This document shows positions 11,843 through 24,934 of a stretch of 64,000 nucleotides of DNA, piece after piece. The notes beneath the pieces are model-generated. The model saw only the letters and a list, made by a program, of their open reading frames with translations. It had not been told where the DNA came from and ran no database searches. Position 1 is the stretch's first letter. Every line of letters begins with the position of its first letter. Source of the stretch: Chamaecrista fasciculata. Taxonomy: Eukaryota; Streptophyta; Magnoliopsida; Fabales; Fabaceae. Made by a program: the position numbers and the translations under genes. The DNA lies in the NCBI GenBank assembly GCA_003254925.1, contig QANZ01029844.1:35982-99981 (forward strand), written 5' to 3'.

Positions 11843-14800
11843 ATGGCTGCTTCTTCCATGGCTTCTCCTCTCTGCACGTGGCTGGTCGCCGCTTGCATGT
11901 CACTCGACTGCCAAAATGATCGTTCCAGAACTCCACACGCCTTCAAGTATTCCAATAAGATGAACAGGAGTTCTCGTCGGAGGAAGCTCGCGTCTACATG
12001 TGTCACTGCAAGCTCCGAATTCAACACTGGCCTGATTTCATCTTTTTATGGATCCAGCATTCAAGGTCTTATGAGCTCCTGTCTTGCCTTCGAACCCTGC
12101 GATGAGTACTACAGCTCCAGGAATATCTCTTCGTCGGGGTTCTTTGCTGACAGTGGATTCTCCTCGCTGTTCGGATCGAAGACTGTTACTAGCAATCGCA
12201 GGCAGAGGCGTCTTAATCGAGCGGTCCATCCTGGTAATTTTCTTCTTCTTGTAGTTTAGTCAAAACTCGAGCCGCGATTAAAAGAAGGAAAAAAAAAATC
12301 CTGAGCTCGGCTGGTGATTATCCATATTGTACTCTGTGCCTTCTATTGATTCAATTTTCATTTTCCTCTGTTCGATCGTGGAACTGGAATCTGATCGCAC
12401 CTCAGTATATGACGCATCTTTTCTACACTAATCTAGAGCATCTGACTTTAGTGTGCATCTTCTTCTTTATTATCATTATTTTAAAATTATTTATTTTTGA
12501 TATTATTATTATTCTTAAATTATGAATTCATATAGTTAAACTGGAGAGCAAAGTTTCTGCTCAGCTTAGCGTCTTAAAACGATTTGATTTCTGGTTAGTT
12601 CATCATAAACTATTGCAGTTAGACATCAAATCCATAGTAAAAGGGACAAATAAATGTTTGTTACCTCCCTCCCTTTTAATTATGTCTATTTGCTTCTTAG
12701 TTTTCCTTCCAATTCCATAATAAAGATTTTCTGAACTGTTTTCTCTGAAATAATATCTTCACTGTATTGTCGTAGAATAGCACCGCCTGGTCTTCCATCT
12801 CCCTCTCTTGCTCTTTCATTGTATTATATGGACCGTTTATTAGAGGCTATATGTGCGTATGTCATCAGGGTGGCATGTTAATACGTGAGGGGAGGAGAAT
12901 AGTTCATCGAAGATTGAAGAAAAAAATATATATATAGCTAAATTTGAGCAGCAGAGAAGTGTTTTTCTCTTAGTTTTGCAATATTGTGATCTCTACATGA
13001 ATATCTATTGTATAATTGTTCTTGGCTTTCGTTAGTGATCTTGATTCTTATCATTCGACCCAATGGGTAGAAGTGGTTTATTTAGAACTAAGGTTATCTT
13101 AATTGTCAGTTGATTACGCTTCCTACTGACATTTATGTACACCTTTACAATTAAATACCTTATCCATCAAACAAAAAATACATCTGTTACTTTTAATGTG
13201 GTAGTTGGTAGGTTGACTGCTTTCGTGCAAGGCTTCTGGTGTTCAATTTCATGGGTGGTTGTCATTCTAAAGCACCCTGGTAATCTACAGTTGTGCTCAT
13301 CTAAAAGGAAGCAGATAATGGATATGGTTTAATTTTTGTCCAAAAATAAGAAAAAGAACATGCTTAAGTAGCTACTAGCTTGTTATCCAAATTTTATCAT
13401 ATAATTCTAACATATGGCTTGCATTATTAAAATCTATAGGGAAAGCAATGGCTGTAGCTTTGGAACCTGCTCAGGATATCACAACAACAAAAAAACCTTC
13501 TATGAAGCAAAGACGAGTTGTTGTGACAGGATTAGGTGTGGTTACACCACTTGGTCATGATCCTGAAACCTTCTACAATAATTTACTCAATGGTGTTAGT
13601 GGCATAAGTGAGATTGAGACTTTTGACTGTGCTGAATTTCCTACGGTACACTTCATTTAGTTATGTTTTCAGCTGTTGCCTACTGTAGCTTTTGTTTTCA
13701 GAGTTCTCTTCTTTGTCTCTAGAGGATTGCTGGTGAGATTAAGTCTTTCTCAAGTGATGGTTGGGTAGCGCCAAAACTTTCAAAGAGGATGGACAAATTT
13801 ATGCTTTATTTGCTGACAGCTGGGAAAAAAGCCTTAGTTGATGCTGGGATTACCGGTGATGTAATGGCTGAGTTAAACAAAGAGAAATGTGGTGTTTTGA
13901 TTGGCTCAGCAATGGGTGGCATGAAGGTATAACTTTATTGCAATTTAAGATGCTGCAGTTGAAAAAACAAAGATTGCCATGTTCTGTCACATTAAGATGT
14001 TGATTTTCTACTTAGATGCACGTAACGTCTGTAAGAGGATGTGATATCTTCAGATCTCTTTTGCTTGACGTCACTGTCAAACGCATTCCAAGATAAAGCT
14101 ACAAAACTATTGTGTTCTGTAATTTGGTTGATTGACTCATTTTTATTTTGTTTGTATTATTTTTTTACTGTTGAACAGGTTTTTAATGATGCCATTGAAG
14201 CTTTAAGAATCTCATACAAGAAGATGAATCCTTTTTGTGTCCCTTTCGCTACTACAAATATGGGTTCTGCCATGCTTGCAATGGATTTGGTATGCTTAAA
14301 TTGAATTTGGTGCATATTATGTGGCCACTATGAACGGCGTGTCTTGGTTTTGTTCAATTTTCTGCCAACTGATTCATTTTATGATTCCAGGGATGGATGG
14401 GACCCAACTATTCAATCTCTACAGCTTGTGCTACAAGCAACTTTTGTATATTGAATGCAGCAAACCATATTATTAGAGGGGAGGCTGTAAGTCTTTGCAT
14501 TAATACTTGCTCACAGTATTGTGCATTTCTTCAGTTTCTTTTAACTTACCTTTTTCTCTCTAACATAATGAGTAGTTTAATACTTTTATGACATAGTCTC
14601 AGCAGTTACAGGCATTATAACTCAATAAAAAGATTAAATAATTTTGTAAATTATCTGCAGGATGTGATGCTTTGTGGTGGTTCTGACGCTGCTATTATAC
14701 CTATTGGTATCTAAGTTTATTTTGTGCTATTCAATATTTTTTTCAAGAACTTATCATGGCATGAATCTGATATTTATCCAACAATAATTGGTTCAGGCTT

Positions 14801-17800
14801 GGGAGGCTTTGTGGCTTGTAGGGCTCTTTCACAGAGGAATACTGATCCTACCAAAGCTTCACGGCCTTGGGATACTGTAATACAACGAAATCAATGACTT
14901 ACTGGTTTTTTGTTTGTTTTCTCCATTTTCATTGCTGAGCTTCTATTAAATTTGCAATAAACTATAAGTATATAATCCTATTTAAAGTGGGTTGAATATA
15001 TCTTGTCTTTTTTAGTAATCAACAGATCTTACTTTCCTAATCTTTGTAATGGTATAAAACGTCACCAACTCGACTTTGTGTACTACAAATTTGATGGCCT
15101 TTTTTTCCCTCCAGTATAAATCAGGAAACACCAAGAGTTGTTATTCATATACTAATAAGATACAAAAGACACCACCAAAATCTGAATAAAAGTGACTCAT
15201 AGAGGGTATTGCTGGATATATCAAATTCAGGAAACTATCCTTTACCAGAAAAGAGAAACTGTGGATGCATCCAATATAACAGGAATAATCAGAAATTCGG
15301 CTCTGCTCTCAAAGTGAGCTAAGTTTATAGTATAAGTTTCAGCACTCTTCAGATTTGAACAATTTGGACAATGCAATAGAGTTTTGCATCTTTTAACCTT
15401 AATGGATTCACCTTGTTCAGCACTTGTGTTACTCACTAACGTTCATTTTACCTTTGTCATGTTTCAGAATCGTGATGGATTTGTCATGGGGGAAGGGGCT
15501 GGAGTTTTGCTTTTAGAAGAACTAGAGCATGCTAAGGTACTTTTGATTTGGTCAATCAATTATGGATAAAACTCATCTTAAAAAATTTTATAATAATTGT
15601 GTAGAACCTTACTGCAATATTTGTGTATAATTTATTGCTTTTATTTCTTGGTTTAGTTTGTTCCGGTAGCAATAGAACACTTTTTACAATTCTATCAGTT
15701 TTAGTAAAATGAATCGAGTAATTGACATTGTGATCTAACTTCTGATATTGCAGAAAAGAGGTGCAACCATATATGCTGAGTTCCTTGGCGGAAGTTTCAC
15801 CTGCGATGCTTATCATGTGACAGAGCCGCGTCCTGATGGTAAAATGTTGTACTATATGGTTTTTTTAACTCCTATCTCTTTCATATCATTTTAGATTTAG
15901 AATTCATTTAATGGTGTTGCAACTACTTATGAGATTTTGTTCATTCAATTATCAACATTGAAAGGTTCCTTCACCTTTGGTTTTGACGGAAATAAAGGGT
16001 GTATCACAAATTCAAGACCTGCTTGGCACTTGTTTTCCCCTTTTGTGGTCATTGTCACTTTTATTTTTATTTTGTATTTGGAATGCTGTTTGACGTTTCT
16101 TGGTTAATAAATTATTGTAGGAGTTTGTCAGCTTAAATCTGCATTGCTTTAGTCTAGCTTTTGTTTATTCATGTCATGTTTCAAAATATTTTCTTTCCTT
16201 TTGGTATTTTATCAACAGTCAGTTTTAATTGTGTCAAACAAAAATTTTGATGTGAATTTTAACACTGTCTAGAAGTGCACTTGCATGTTTTCTCTGTGCT
16301 TATCATCCCACAGAAGGAGGGAAGGGGTGCAGGAATAAGATTGAGCAGTTTGCTGCTCCCCAATGATGCAGTTTTCCTTAAAAATTTTATTTTGTCGTCT
16401 TATTATTATTACATTATTCAATGCATCAATTATCTGGTCTTTGAAATTCACAATCATAGTTGGGGATGGCTGATTGAAAATGGAAATAACCTGCGGTTAT
16501 TCAGTAAAGCTAAATCACGTAAAGAATTTTGGAAGATATCTATTTTTTTTCTTTCCATCACATAGAAATAAAGTAATTTCTCCACAAATATATGTTGTTT
16601 CTCTTTATTTATTCAAGTTTCTCCGAGGGATTCTAGATTAGTAATGTATCTTATGCTGAATGAATGTCAGGCACAAAATCATGATTATTCTTGTACAATT
16701 GTCCTTTATGGCATGTTTCTGCTTCTTTATGTGCAAATACTGAAATGTTTAGACCTAGCTGCAGTAATCTTGCCCTCCATAACTGTAGTTATTTATTTAT
16801 CTTTTTGGTCTTAATGAACATGAGAACTTTTACTGATAGTGATAGATTATCATATTTTACAAATTGATTATCCATCATCGATAGACCTTGACATGTTGCA
16901 AGATAACTCTATTTATCATTGCTTTTGCTTTTCGGCATGAGCTTGGGAACTAGTAAATTTCAGATAGTATAAATTAATAGTTTGTTTCATTTCACCATAA
17001 TTTGTGGTTATGTTGTTCTGACATTACTTTGTCTCTATGTATGTTGCTATCTTTATTCACATTGACCTTCATGTGTAAATTTGGCTGCCGCATGTTTTTC
17101 TGATAAATTTATAAAATGGATGGAGGAGTTGCTGCATCCAAATTTCATCTTCTGTAATACATTTCATTGCAATCATACCTGGCTTAAAAGTTGCTTTTAT
17201 TTTCATACAGGGGTCGGTGTTATACTCTGCATTGAGAAGGCATTAGCTCACTCTGGAGTATCTAAAGAGGACGTGAATTACATAAATGCACACGCCACAT
17301 CCACACCAGCTGGAGATCTTAAGGAGTACCAGGCTCTCGTTCATTGTTTTGGCCAAAATCCTGGGGTAAGTTCTGTTTTATGTGCCACTATTCTTGCCCT
17401 TTTTCGAACTAGATGTAAGGTAACTTAATCTCTTTTTCAGTTGGTCTAATTTATGATCTTAGCTTACCTTACCATTCTGTGATCTCTTGTTTATACAGCT
17501 AAAAGTTAATTCTACAAAATCTATGATTGGTCATCTACTAGGGGCAGCTGGAGGTGTGGAAGCTGTTGCAACAGTACAGGTTACTAATGAACGACAACTT
17601 CAATAATTTTTTTTAGACATTGATGTCTTACATTAGAAAATTTTAGAGCTTTATTTTATTTCTCATGTAGGCTATACGGACTGGCTGGGTTCATCCCAAT
17701 ATCAATCTTGAAAACCCAGATGAAGGAGTGGTATATTGCTTGTTGCATCTTTCTCACCTTTGTTTATGTATTCTGTTATCATTTATAGGAGACTATATTA

Positions 17801-17948
17801 TCTAATTCGATTAATTGGAAACAAAAATCAGGATTCTAAAGTTCTTGTGGGCCCTAAGAAAGAGAGATTGGATATCAAGGCAGCCTTGTCCAATTCCTTT
17901 GGTTTTGGCGGCCACAATTCTTCGATCATATTTGCCCCATATAAGTAA
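11843..17948 (+). CDS. KAS2 (FAB1-like): 3-oxoacyl-[acyl-carrier-protein] synthase II, plastid (KAS II)
   Basis: Thirteen exons: 11843-12233, 13440-13645, 13723-13926, 14179-14289, 14391-14486, 14661-14706, 14797-14876, 15468-15536, 15754-15838, 17211-17365, 17499-17579, 17671-17730, 17832-17948. All introns are GT-AG and the joined frame is open for 566 aa. The protein condenses malonyl-ACP with palmitoyl-ACP in the plastid, feeding stearate and thus C18 lipids. The first ~115 residues, rich in Ser and Arg, are a transit peptide and linker that resemble Arabidopsis KAS II ([21 protein letters not shown]). The ketosynthase core begins at [15 protein letters not shown]. Active-site Cys317 (STACATSN), His457 (NAHATST), Lys488 and His493 ([12 protein letters not shown]) are all present. 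The start was chosen because [13 protein letters not shown] matches the known N-terminus. KAS I is less likely given the overall match and transit peptide. It appears intact. Confidence 0.96.
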
Positions 17949-19579
17949 AACATTTTGTGTGGACTACCTTACCGTCACTATGATGAAGGTATGAAAGCTT
18001 TCTTGCATTCTCTTTTATAATAAATTATATATCAACTGAGAGTCAACAGAATATTAAGATGAATGTTTTGTGCCCCAAATGCACCTGGACTGTTGGAAGA
18101 ATTGTTATTCATTGGATCTACTGTTTGCCTTTATTTTAAAATTCAATCTAAGAGTTACTTCAAATTGGATCCTTTGTAATTGAAACTTCTGAATTGCTCT
18201 GTAATTAGTTCATTTTTGTACTTTTCACTTAAGTGAAACCATGCGTTTTAATCCCATCGCTTTGTTGTCTTCTCCAATTACAGAGAATTACAAGGATAGC
18301 AATTAGAGAGAATCCATATTGAAGTTAATAGCTCTACCAATAAGGCAGTGTAATTATGTTTTGAAAATTTCATTTTTATTAAAGAATGGGTGTTCTGTTA
18401 GTTGACCAAGATGAAGTTATGGGGTCTGAGCACCTCAGCTACCTTATGTACTCTTAATTAAATACTACAAAAGCAATTGTACCTGGGAAATATTATAGTT
18501 GATGTCTGTTGTCCGTTTGACTGAGCTTTTATTACACGGTTGGAATAGTTTAATATTTTAGCTTTTGATTTTTTCTTAAAACAAGAAGGAAGAAAACTAG
18601 ATGATTTCTTAACTTTTTTCTTTTAAAAAAAACTCTACGAACTACATATGAGCTTTTGTCAAAAAGAAGAAAGGAATAAAAATTGAAATCACCCTAACCG
18701 ACCGTAAAAAAGACGTGTAAATACATTAGTTATGCTTTTCAACAAGAACTAAACATAAAATACCTATTTATTCTTAGCATGAATTTCTTGTTATTTGTAG
18801 ATTGAATCTACTTAACAATTCTGTTATTCTCATTCATTTTGTGCTTTGGTGTGAAGTCAGTGTTTTTGAATTGCAGATGCTTAGTAACGAGGCGTTCCAA
18901 AGTCTTCTTTGGTTAAGTGAGAATGTATGGTGTGGATTACACTTGGTTGGATCAGTAACTGTTCAGCGAGATTAATGAGATGATCCTCTAATAGTAGAAT
19001 GAATCAGGATTCATGTGGTCCAGAGATTTGTTTGGTAAGATATATAGAACTGATTCTATCCGCAGGTGGAAACCCTATCTTACCATGAATGGTTAGAGTA
19101 GGAGCTGACCCACTTTGATGTAACCTTTAAACAAACCATTATCTTTGGGATGTGGACTTTGTTTTATTCCCATGTATAACTATTAACTAGATGAACTTAC
19201 ACATCAACTTGTAGCGATTTTTGAGCTGACTCCAGCTAGGTTAAACATTTCATTGGTTTCCATGCCCTCTAGGGCCAGACTTCGATTTTATAAGGTTATT
19301 GTGTCGAGTGCAATATGTATGACAGACGTATAGGTAGGTGTGTACATGTTCCAAAGGCTTATATGAGAATGCTATAGCCTTTGGAAGTAAAGAAACATCA
19401 CAATTAGTGTACTTTTCCTCTCTATTTTTGACAAAGAAGATGAAATTTAGGTTAGTGGCGGGTGAAATTTTCTTTTTACATATAAATTCCTACATACGTT
19501 AGAATCTACATAGGTAAATTTTCACACTAGGAAGTATCCCCTTGCTGTCCTAAACTTTATCATTTGTGCAGGGAAGGTA
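17949..19579. other. 3' UTR and downstream region of KAS II
   Basis: No coding frame. The first part should be 3' UTR. A plausible UTR intron runs from 17989 (GATGAAG|GTATGAAAG) to 18876 (TTTTGAATTGCAG|ATGC). Non-repetitive, less AT-rich sequence follows to about 19200. Beyond that nothing is seen until the solo LTR. Confidence 0.45.
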
Positions 19580-21674
19580 TGTTGGGAATCACGGAGCGGT
19601 TCGCGCAGCGAAAGCGATATAAAATTAAAAAAAAAACTTTAAACACACGCAGCCCTCATGATTCTCAGCCAGGATCCGCTATATGAATTTATATTAGGAG
19701 AAGGAAAAAGGTTTTACCAAATCAATCGGTGCTTCGAGTTCGCGAGTCCGAGAAGTCCACTCCGAGTGTCCTTCCTCTACCGGTGATTCACACTAGCTGT
19801 TTGGCAGATGCCCAGGTGCTAGCCTCCTTCACTTCTTCCCAAGTGAATACGGGAAACTCTATCTACGTTTTGAAATTCAAGAACTGTTCTTGAATTCCAA
19901 GACTAAAGTGGCGCATTAATCCAAGAACTCTTCTTGGTCTCACACAAAAACCCCAAGTTTTTGGTGCTAGTTGAACTTCCTCTCTCTCCTTGAGAAAGTC
20001 GACTTTCTCTCTCTACTTTAGGGTTAGCCGATTTTGTCTCACAAAATAGGGTGAAGTCGAATTTTGCCTCTTGTGTGAACTAGGGTTGTGCAAGTCGACT
20101 TTTTGCTTCCCTTTTATAGAGTTTGGGGAGTTTTGATAATTAATGGATTATCAAATTATAAAATTATAAGATTACAATAATATTATAATTTTAGGCCTTG
20201 AATTTCTAATTAAAATATTACCTTAATATCTTAATTTGAATTCAAAATGCAATCTTTGAGAAATAAAATGCAAGATCAAATCTTGCTCTTGGTCCCACCT
20301 AGAATGCGCCATCTCCCTCTTGTTTTTAAGGAATTTAATAAATCAAAATAACAATTCTAACTCTTAAGGAAGTTATAACCAACTTATTAATATCTAACAA
20401 TATTGAATTAAAATATTACCCTAATATTCTTGAAATCAAAATCAAATTTTGAATTCAAATTCAAATTCAAGTCATGACTCTAATTAATAAAACATTTCCA
20501 TTAATTAAAATCATCCCATATGAGGCGCCACCCTCAAGCTTGTTATCCCAATATTAGTGAATTTAATAAATCAATAATCTCCTAACTTTTAGGAAGCTTA
20601 TCTAATTTATTATTCCCTAATATTATAAACAAGAATATAATTGTAAATAGATTAATCCAATTAACTATTCAACAATTAATATATTTAAACTTGTCAAACA
20701 AATTTAAATATCACAAACGTAGATATTTATTTAAGACAAGACTTCATGTCCTGAGACATTCAACTATGTCTTAAATTGTGTCACTAAAGTGACTCACGAA
20801 TTAACCCTAATTCGCGTCCCAATGCGGCATCTTGATCCTGCTCATGTGTGACCTAGCAGGCCTCACGTGAAGTTGGCAGCAAGTCATTTCTATGACTCAC
20901 AAGTCGAGAGTGGACTCTAGCAAGCCATCACGACTACCCAAAACACGTGAGTTATCGCTTAACGCCAAAACGACTTAACCAAAGTACCACCTTGACATGA
21001 TCCCTATTGTCACATGATATCTTGGTCATGGATTAGGCACGGGAAAGTCATCCATAATCCAAACCACAACTTTCTCGATTCCCTGAGTTAGTCCCATTTC
21101 CTTGTGTGGCCACACATTCCTTGGACAGACTCATCGAGGGCGCCAGTTAGATATCTCTCAACTTAATGAGGGACAAAATCACATTTTGGTCAACCACATT
21201 CCTCAACACGTAAACAACCAAACCCGTACCTAGCCTGTATGGCTACCCTGCTACGGGCAACGTTGGACTAGGCCAAAGTCTGACATCTACAACGCCGGAA
21301 TAGTCAAGACCTCAGGTCTAAGGGCATCTTGGCAAGAGTACAGGAGAGGCTAGCTCATGATTAAAACCCATGCAGGACTCTCCGGGTCGGTCTAGCAACT
21401 TGTAACCCCTTACTCATTGCACCATGACTCTCGTAAAGCATCTAGTGCATGTATCTCCATACACTGAGGTCATGCTGGTCTTGGTTCATTCTCGCTCCCA
21501 CGAGAATAATCGACCAGGGACGGATTTAGATTAATTATCACATAATTAATCAAGGACGCTATCATAGTAAACATGCTAATAATATGATAACAACATAATT
21601 TATCATCTATAAATTAATCAATATGTTCAAAACATATACATAAAATGATTGACCCTAGGGCACAATCTCCATCA
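19580..21674 (-). mobile_element. solo LTR (Copia/SIRE-like), 2095 bp
   Basis: The sequence runs from TGTTGGGAATCACGG to CACAATCTCCATCA, i.e. TG...CA ends, and AGGTA stands on both sides (19575-19579 and 21675-21679), a perfect 5-bp target duplication. No gag/pol reading frame and no second LTR lie within, so it is a solo LTR left by recombination between the two LTRs of a full element. On the minus strand the start reads TGATGGAGATTGTGCCCTAG, resembling plant SIRE-type Copia LTR starts, hence the orientation given; that part is inference. Confidence 0.85.
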
Positions 21675-21679
21675 AGGTA

Positions 21680-22051
21680 CATAGTAGGATGTTTTTCTTT
21701 TTAATATATTTTACCTACATTTGCCAGAAGTTTGTAATAAGTTGAAAAAAATCAGTATTTTTGAAATGGATGCAATTATTGAAATTTCGAGTTTCGTTTT
21801 GCATTATAAACAGCAAAATATAAAAACAGTATTTGTTAGATGGATGCCATTATTAGCATTCAAATGTAAAAAGTTACAATCATGAGCCATTAACATTTCA
21901 TCACTGTTCTCCTTAACATTACACTACTGATAATAAATTTGTTCCATCGGAGTATTCATCTTCTTATACAACTCAAAAACCACCTAAATCTGATAATTGC
22001 TGATGAAGCATAAATCAAAATAATGAAATGAATAAACTACATAAAAAGAAA
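21680..22051. other. gene-free stretch
   Basis: AT-rich, with no coding frame and no repeat recognised. Confidence 0.5.
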
Positions 22052-22060
22052 GAAGAATAC

Positions 22061-22787
22061 TGGCCATTTTCCTGACAGAACTAAAAGAAATAATTTACAA
22101 TGATTTTCAATGAAATGTAAACATATAAATATTTAATTTAATACAAATAAAATTAAAAAAATAATAATAATTCAAAATATAATAAAAAATAATTTTAAAT
22201 TACAAAATAGAATTTAGAATTGATATATATTAAATATTTATAGGATTATTTATTTTAGTTATATATATATATGAAATTTTAATTATTTATAATTAAAATA
22301 TATATTAACTATTTTTAAATAAATGAATTTAAATTATATTATTATATAATTAAAAAGATATTATATATATATATGATACTAGAGGCTTTGCGTGCCCTAA
22401 CGGGCACGCAAATATATATGTAAAATAAATAAGGGACTAAATCGTTAACTCAGCAAAAAATAAGTGATCAAATAATAATTTTTCTCTTATTATTAATTTT
22501 GTACTATAATTTTAAAATATAGACGACCAGAAAGGGATGGAGCCATATAATATAAGATGATATGATATAATGGGGATATAGATGCATGTATGAAAGCCTC
22601 CCCTCTGCCATGAGTGCCATCTCTGCACTGGACACGTGTCCAGTGCAGAGAAAGACTTAGTTTTTGTTTTAAAAAATTTAAGAAAAAAGAAAAATATTAA
22701 AGGTGGACATAAGTAAGAAAACCTTTATATTTTTGGACATCTAATGACTTACCTTTATTTTTTTTTAGTTCTGTCAGGAAAATGGCC
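22061..22787. mobile_element. Mutator-type non-autonomous element
   Basis: GGCCATTTTCCTGACAGAAC plus CTAAAA at 22062-22086 is perfectly inverted at 22763-22787 (25-bp TIR). GAAGAATAC flanks it at 22052-22060 and 22788-22796, a 9-bp duplication as for Mutator-like elements, with one extra T at the left junction. The interior is AT-rich, non-coding, and carries a nested Helitron copy at 22379-22557. Confidence 0.8.
22379..22557 (-). mobile_element. 179-bp Helitron-like element (copy H4)
   Basis: On the minus strand it begins TCTTATATTATATGGCTCC and ends with a perfect 11-bp stem hairpin (TTTGCGTGCCC / GGGCACGCAAA, loop GTTA), then AGCCTCTAG. The flanking bases are A and T as expected. It has the same length as, and is readily alignable with, the plus-strand copy at 23732-23910. 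Confidence 0.85.
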
Positions 22788-22875
22788 GAAGAATACCACT
22801 AGCAATAAGTTGAATGGGAGGCAAAATCATGATTGGTATTTGGTAGTGACACATCTTTTCAACTTTTTTATTGAC

Positions 22876-23115
22876 CCTACAAAAGCATGGTCCATACCAA
22901 CTAAGCCCTAAGGCTGAATAGGGCTAGGCTTTTTCCTTGTCTTTACAAACTTGACGTACAAATAAAAAGTGTTATTCTGTGGTTCTGGGCTTTTCCAATT
23001 GAGGAAGGAAGCCTGAAATAACACTATAATTTGTATGGCAAGTTTGTAAAGACAAGGAAAAAGCCCAGGCCCGTTTAGCCTTAGGGCTCAGTTCGTATGG
23101 ACCATGCTCTTATAG
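22876..23115. repeat. 240-bp imperfect hairpin (foldback element)
   Basis: The left arm (22876-22979) contains AGCATGGTCCATAC, AGCCCTAAGGCT and CTTTTTCCTTGTCTTTAC. The right arm (about 23015-23115) is its reverse complement at roughly 85% identity, with a loop of only about 40 nt. A smaller inverted pair, GAGGAAGGAAGCCTGA (from 22999) and TCAGGCTTCCTTCCTC (from 23127), overlaps the loop and the right flank. It may be a MITE or a young inverted-duplication precursor for small RNAs. No target duplication was found. Confidence 0.8.
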
Positions 23116-23235
23116 GAGTGTCAAATTCAGGCTTCCTTCCTCCATTGCAAAACTCAGATGTCTGAGCAGATGAAAATTTTTTACCAAAAAAAAAAAGGAA
23201 GATTAGCAGAGAGTAACATGAAATCCTGAAGAATG
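23116..23235. other. spacer with A-run
   Basis: Contains the inverted partner TCAGGCTTCCTTCCTCCATTG and an A run at about 23180. No gene. Confidence 0.4.
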
Positions 23236-23279
23236 ATACAGAAAATGACAATTTTTTTTTTCGGCCAAATACAGAAAAT
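23236..23279 (-). mobile_element. micro-retroinsertion (minus orientation)
   Basis: ATACAGAAAAT at 23236-23246 recurs at 23269-23279. The 22-base insert, read on the minus strand, is TTGGCCG plus ten A and TTGTC. It shares the GGCC-then-A core of the insertion at 5761. Confidence 0.65.
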
Positions 23280-23731
23280 ATGACCTAATTAAGATAAAAG
23301 CAGACACATTAGATCAATAGAGCAAATCATCTTTGTCAAAGTATTAATTAGCTACCAAAGTAGGAAATTTCCTTCATCAGGCTGCTTCTGCAGTCTGCAC
23401 ATTGAAGTTCTTTCCAGTAATGCTTCAGATTTTCAGAGGATGCTCACATGGATAGGAAATTAATAACTGGTTTCCGACCACTCTAACTTTGTAAATTGTA
23501 ATAGGCAATGAAGAGTTTCAACTATAATATATTAAATAGTTTAAAATTACCATCTATAACAGCCTTAATGAAATTTGTGCTATATAAAACCACTACCATT
23601 ATATTCTCCATCATCATCATCAAGTTAACAGGTATCTTGTATTTTTTTGTTATTATTATTATTACCATCATATATATATGTTGCTGTGTATTTTGTAATT
23701 GCTGTATGATTACTGTGATTAGTGTGACATA
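23280..23731. other. gene-free stretch
   Basis: AT-rich, no coding frame. The open frames at 23508-23852 (+) and 23522-23770 (-) are low-complexity ATT-rich translations and continue into a Helitron copy. Confidence 0.5.
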
Positions 23732-23910
23732 TCTTATATTATATGGCTCCACCCCTTTCTGGTCGTCCATATTTAAAACTATAGTCTATGAATTAAAAAT
23801 AAGAGAAATTTTACTATTTGGTCTCTCTTTCTTTACTAAGTTAACAATTTAGTCCCTTATTTATTTTATATACATATTTGCGTGCCCGTTAGGGCACGCA
23901 AAGCCCCTAG
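23732..23910 (+). mobile_element. 179-bp Helitron-like element (copy H5)
   Basis: Starts TCTTATATTATATGGCTCC and ends with the perfect hairpin TTTGCGTGCCC GTTA GGGCACGCAAA, then GCCCCTAG, between host A (23731) and T (23911). These are hallmark Helitron features: TC start, 3' hairpin, CTAG end, A^T insertion. It has no coding capacity. Confidence 0.88.
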
Positions 23911-24934
23911 TAATTATATATATAGTAATTGAGGTTATGGTGTAGTCAACAAATTAAATAATAATTTGTCAAAATTAATGTATAGTGTAGAGATATATAT
24001 TAATAAAAAAAATCATGTGTCAGACGATGAATATTGTACATGAAATGAAGCATGCTATTGATAGATAATTTGATATGTTTATTTGAGTAGGGAAGAGACG
24101 AAGTGTGTGCTGGTCTGCTGGACCACACGTAGGAATAGGATCTTCACCATAATCATGAAAGCATCTCATTATTATTAAGCACAACGTAACTCAGCCCATA
24201 GAAAGGCTGAAAAGCATTTAAACTTTCATGCATATGACAGTTAAAGGGACCTATCATGTATGTATCAATGCCTTTAAGTCTTTAACCTACNATATATAAA
24301 TTTTATTCATTTCATATATTATCATAAAAAGTAAAATAGTTACTTATTCATTAACTTGAATAGCTAATTAATAGGCATGCTCAAGTAAATGGCAATTAAC
24401 TTTGAGCTAGGTATCTTTTATGATTTGTTTTTATTAGGTAAATTACGTGTTTTCTTATAATAGAATGTTAACTTTAGTTCATGTAACTTTGAAAAATATC
24501 TTGCCATAAAATAATTTGAAAGCGAAATATTAACTATTTTTTGTCATTTAAACGGTAAAATTTTCTTATTTATGATAATTTAAAAGCGAAATGCTAGCCC
24601 TTTGACCTCGATTAGCACGCTGAAAAATGAAAATGCCAATAGTAACGTAAATCTTCATGAGAATGGCATTTTCACTTAAATATATGTTGAAAAAAAAATA
24701 CTGACACTAAAATAAGAGAGAAAAACTGTTATTTTTCTACTACCACAAGTTAAAAAAGAATGACTAATCATTAAGTGCCATGTGGCAGCCAATCATTTTT
24801 GCAATACTCTTATTTTTTAAAAAAAATTAAGGTATTCTTCTTTTTCTCACTTAAAAATAAACATTTCATTACGCAATATCTTTTTATAACTAAAGGTAAA
24901 TTTTGAACTCTCACCACCACTTAGTTAAGAAATA
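23911..24934. other. gene-free stretch
   Basis: AT-rich with no coding frame. One unresolved base (N) is at 24291. No repeat recognised. Confidence 0.5.

Noticed and set aside
14041..14304. Separate small gene within the KAS II locus
   Set aside because: It is KAS II exon 4 read with the preceding intron; splice sites and homology define the true exon at 14179-14289.
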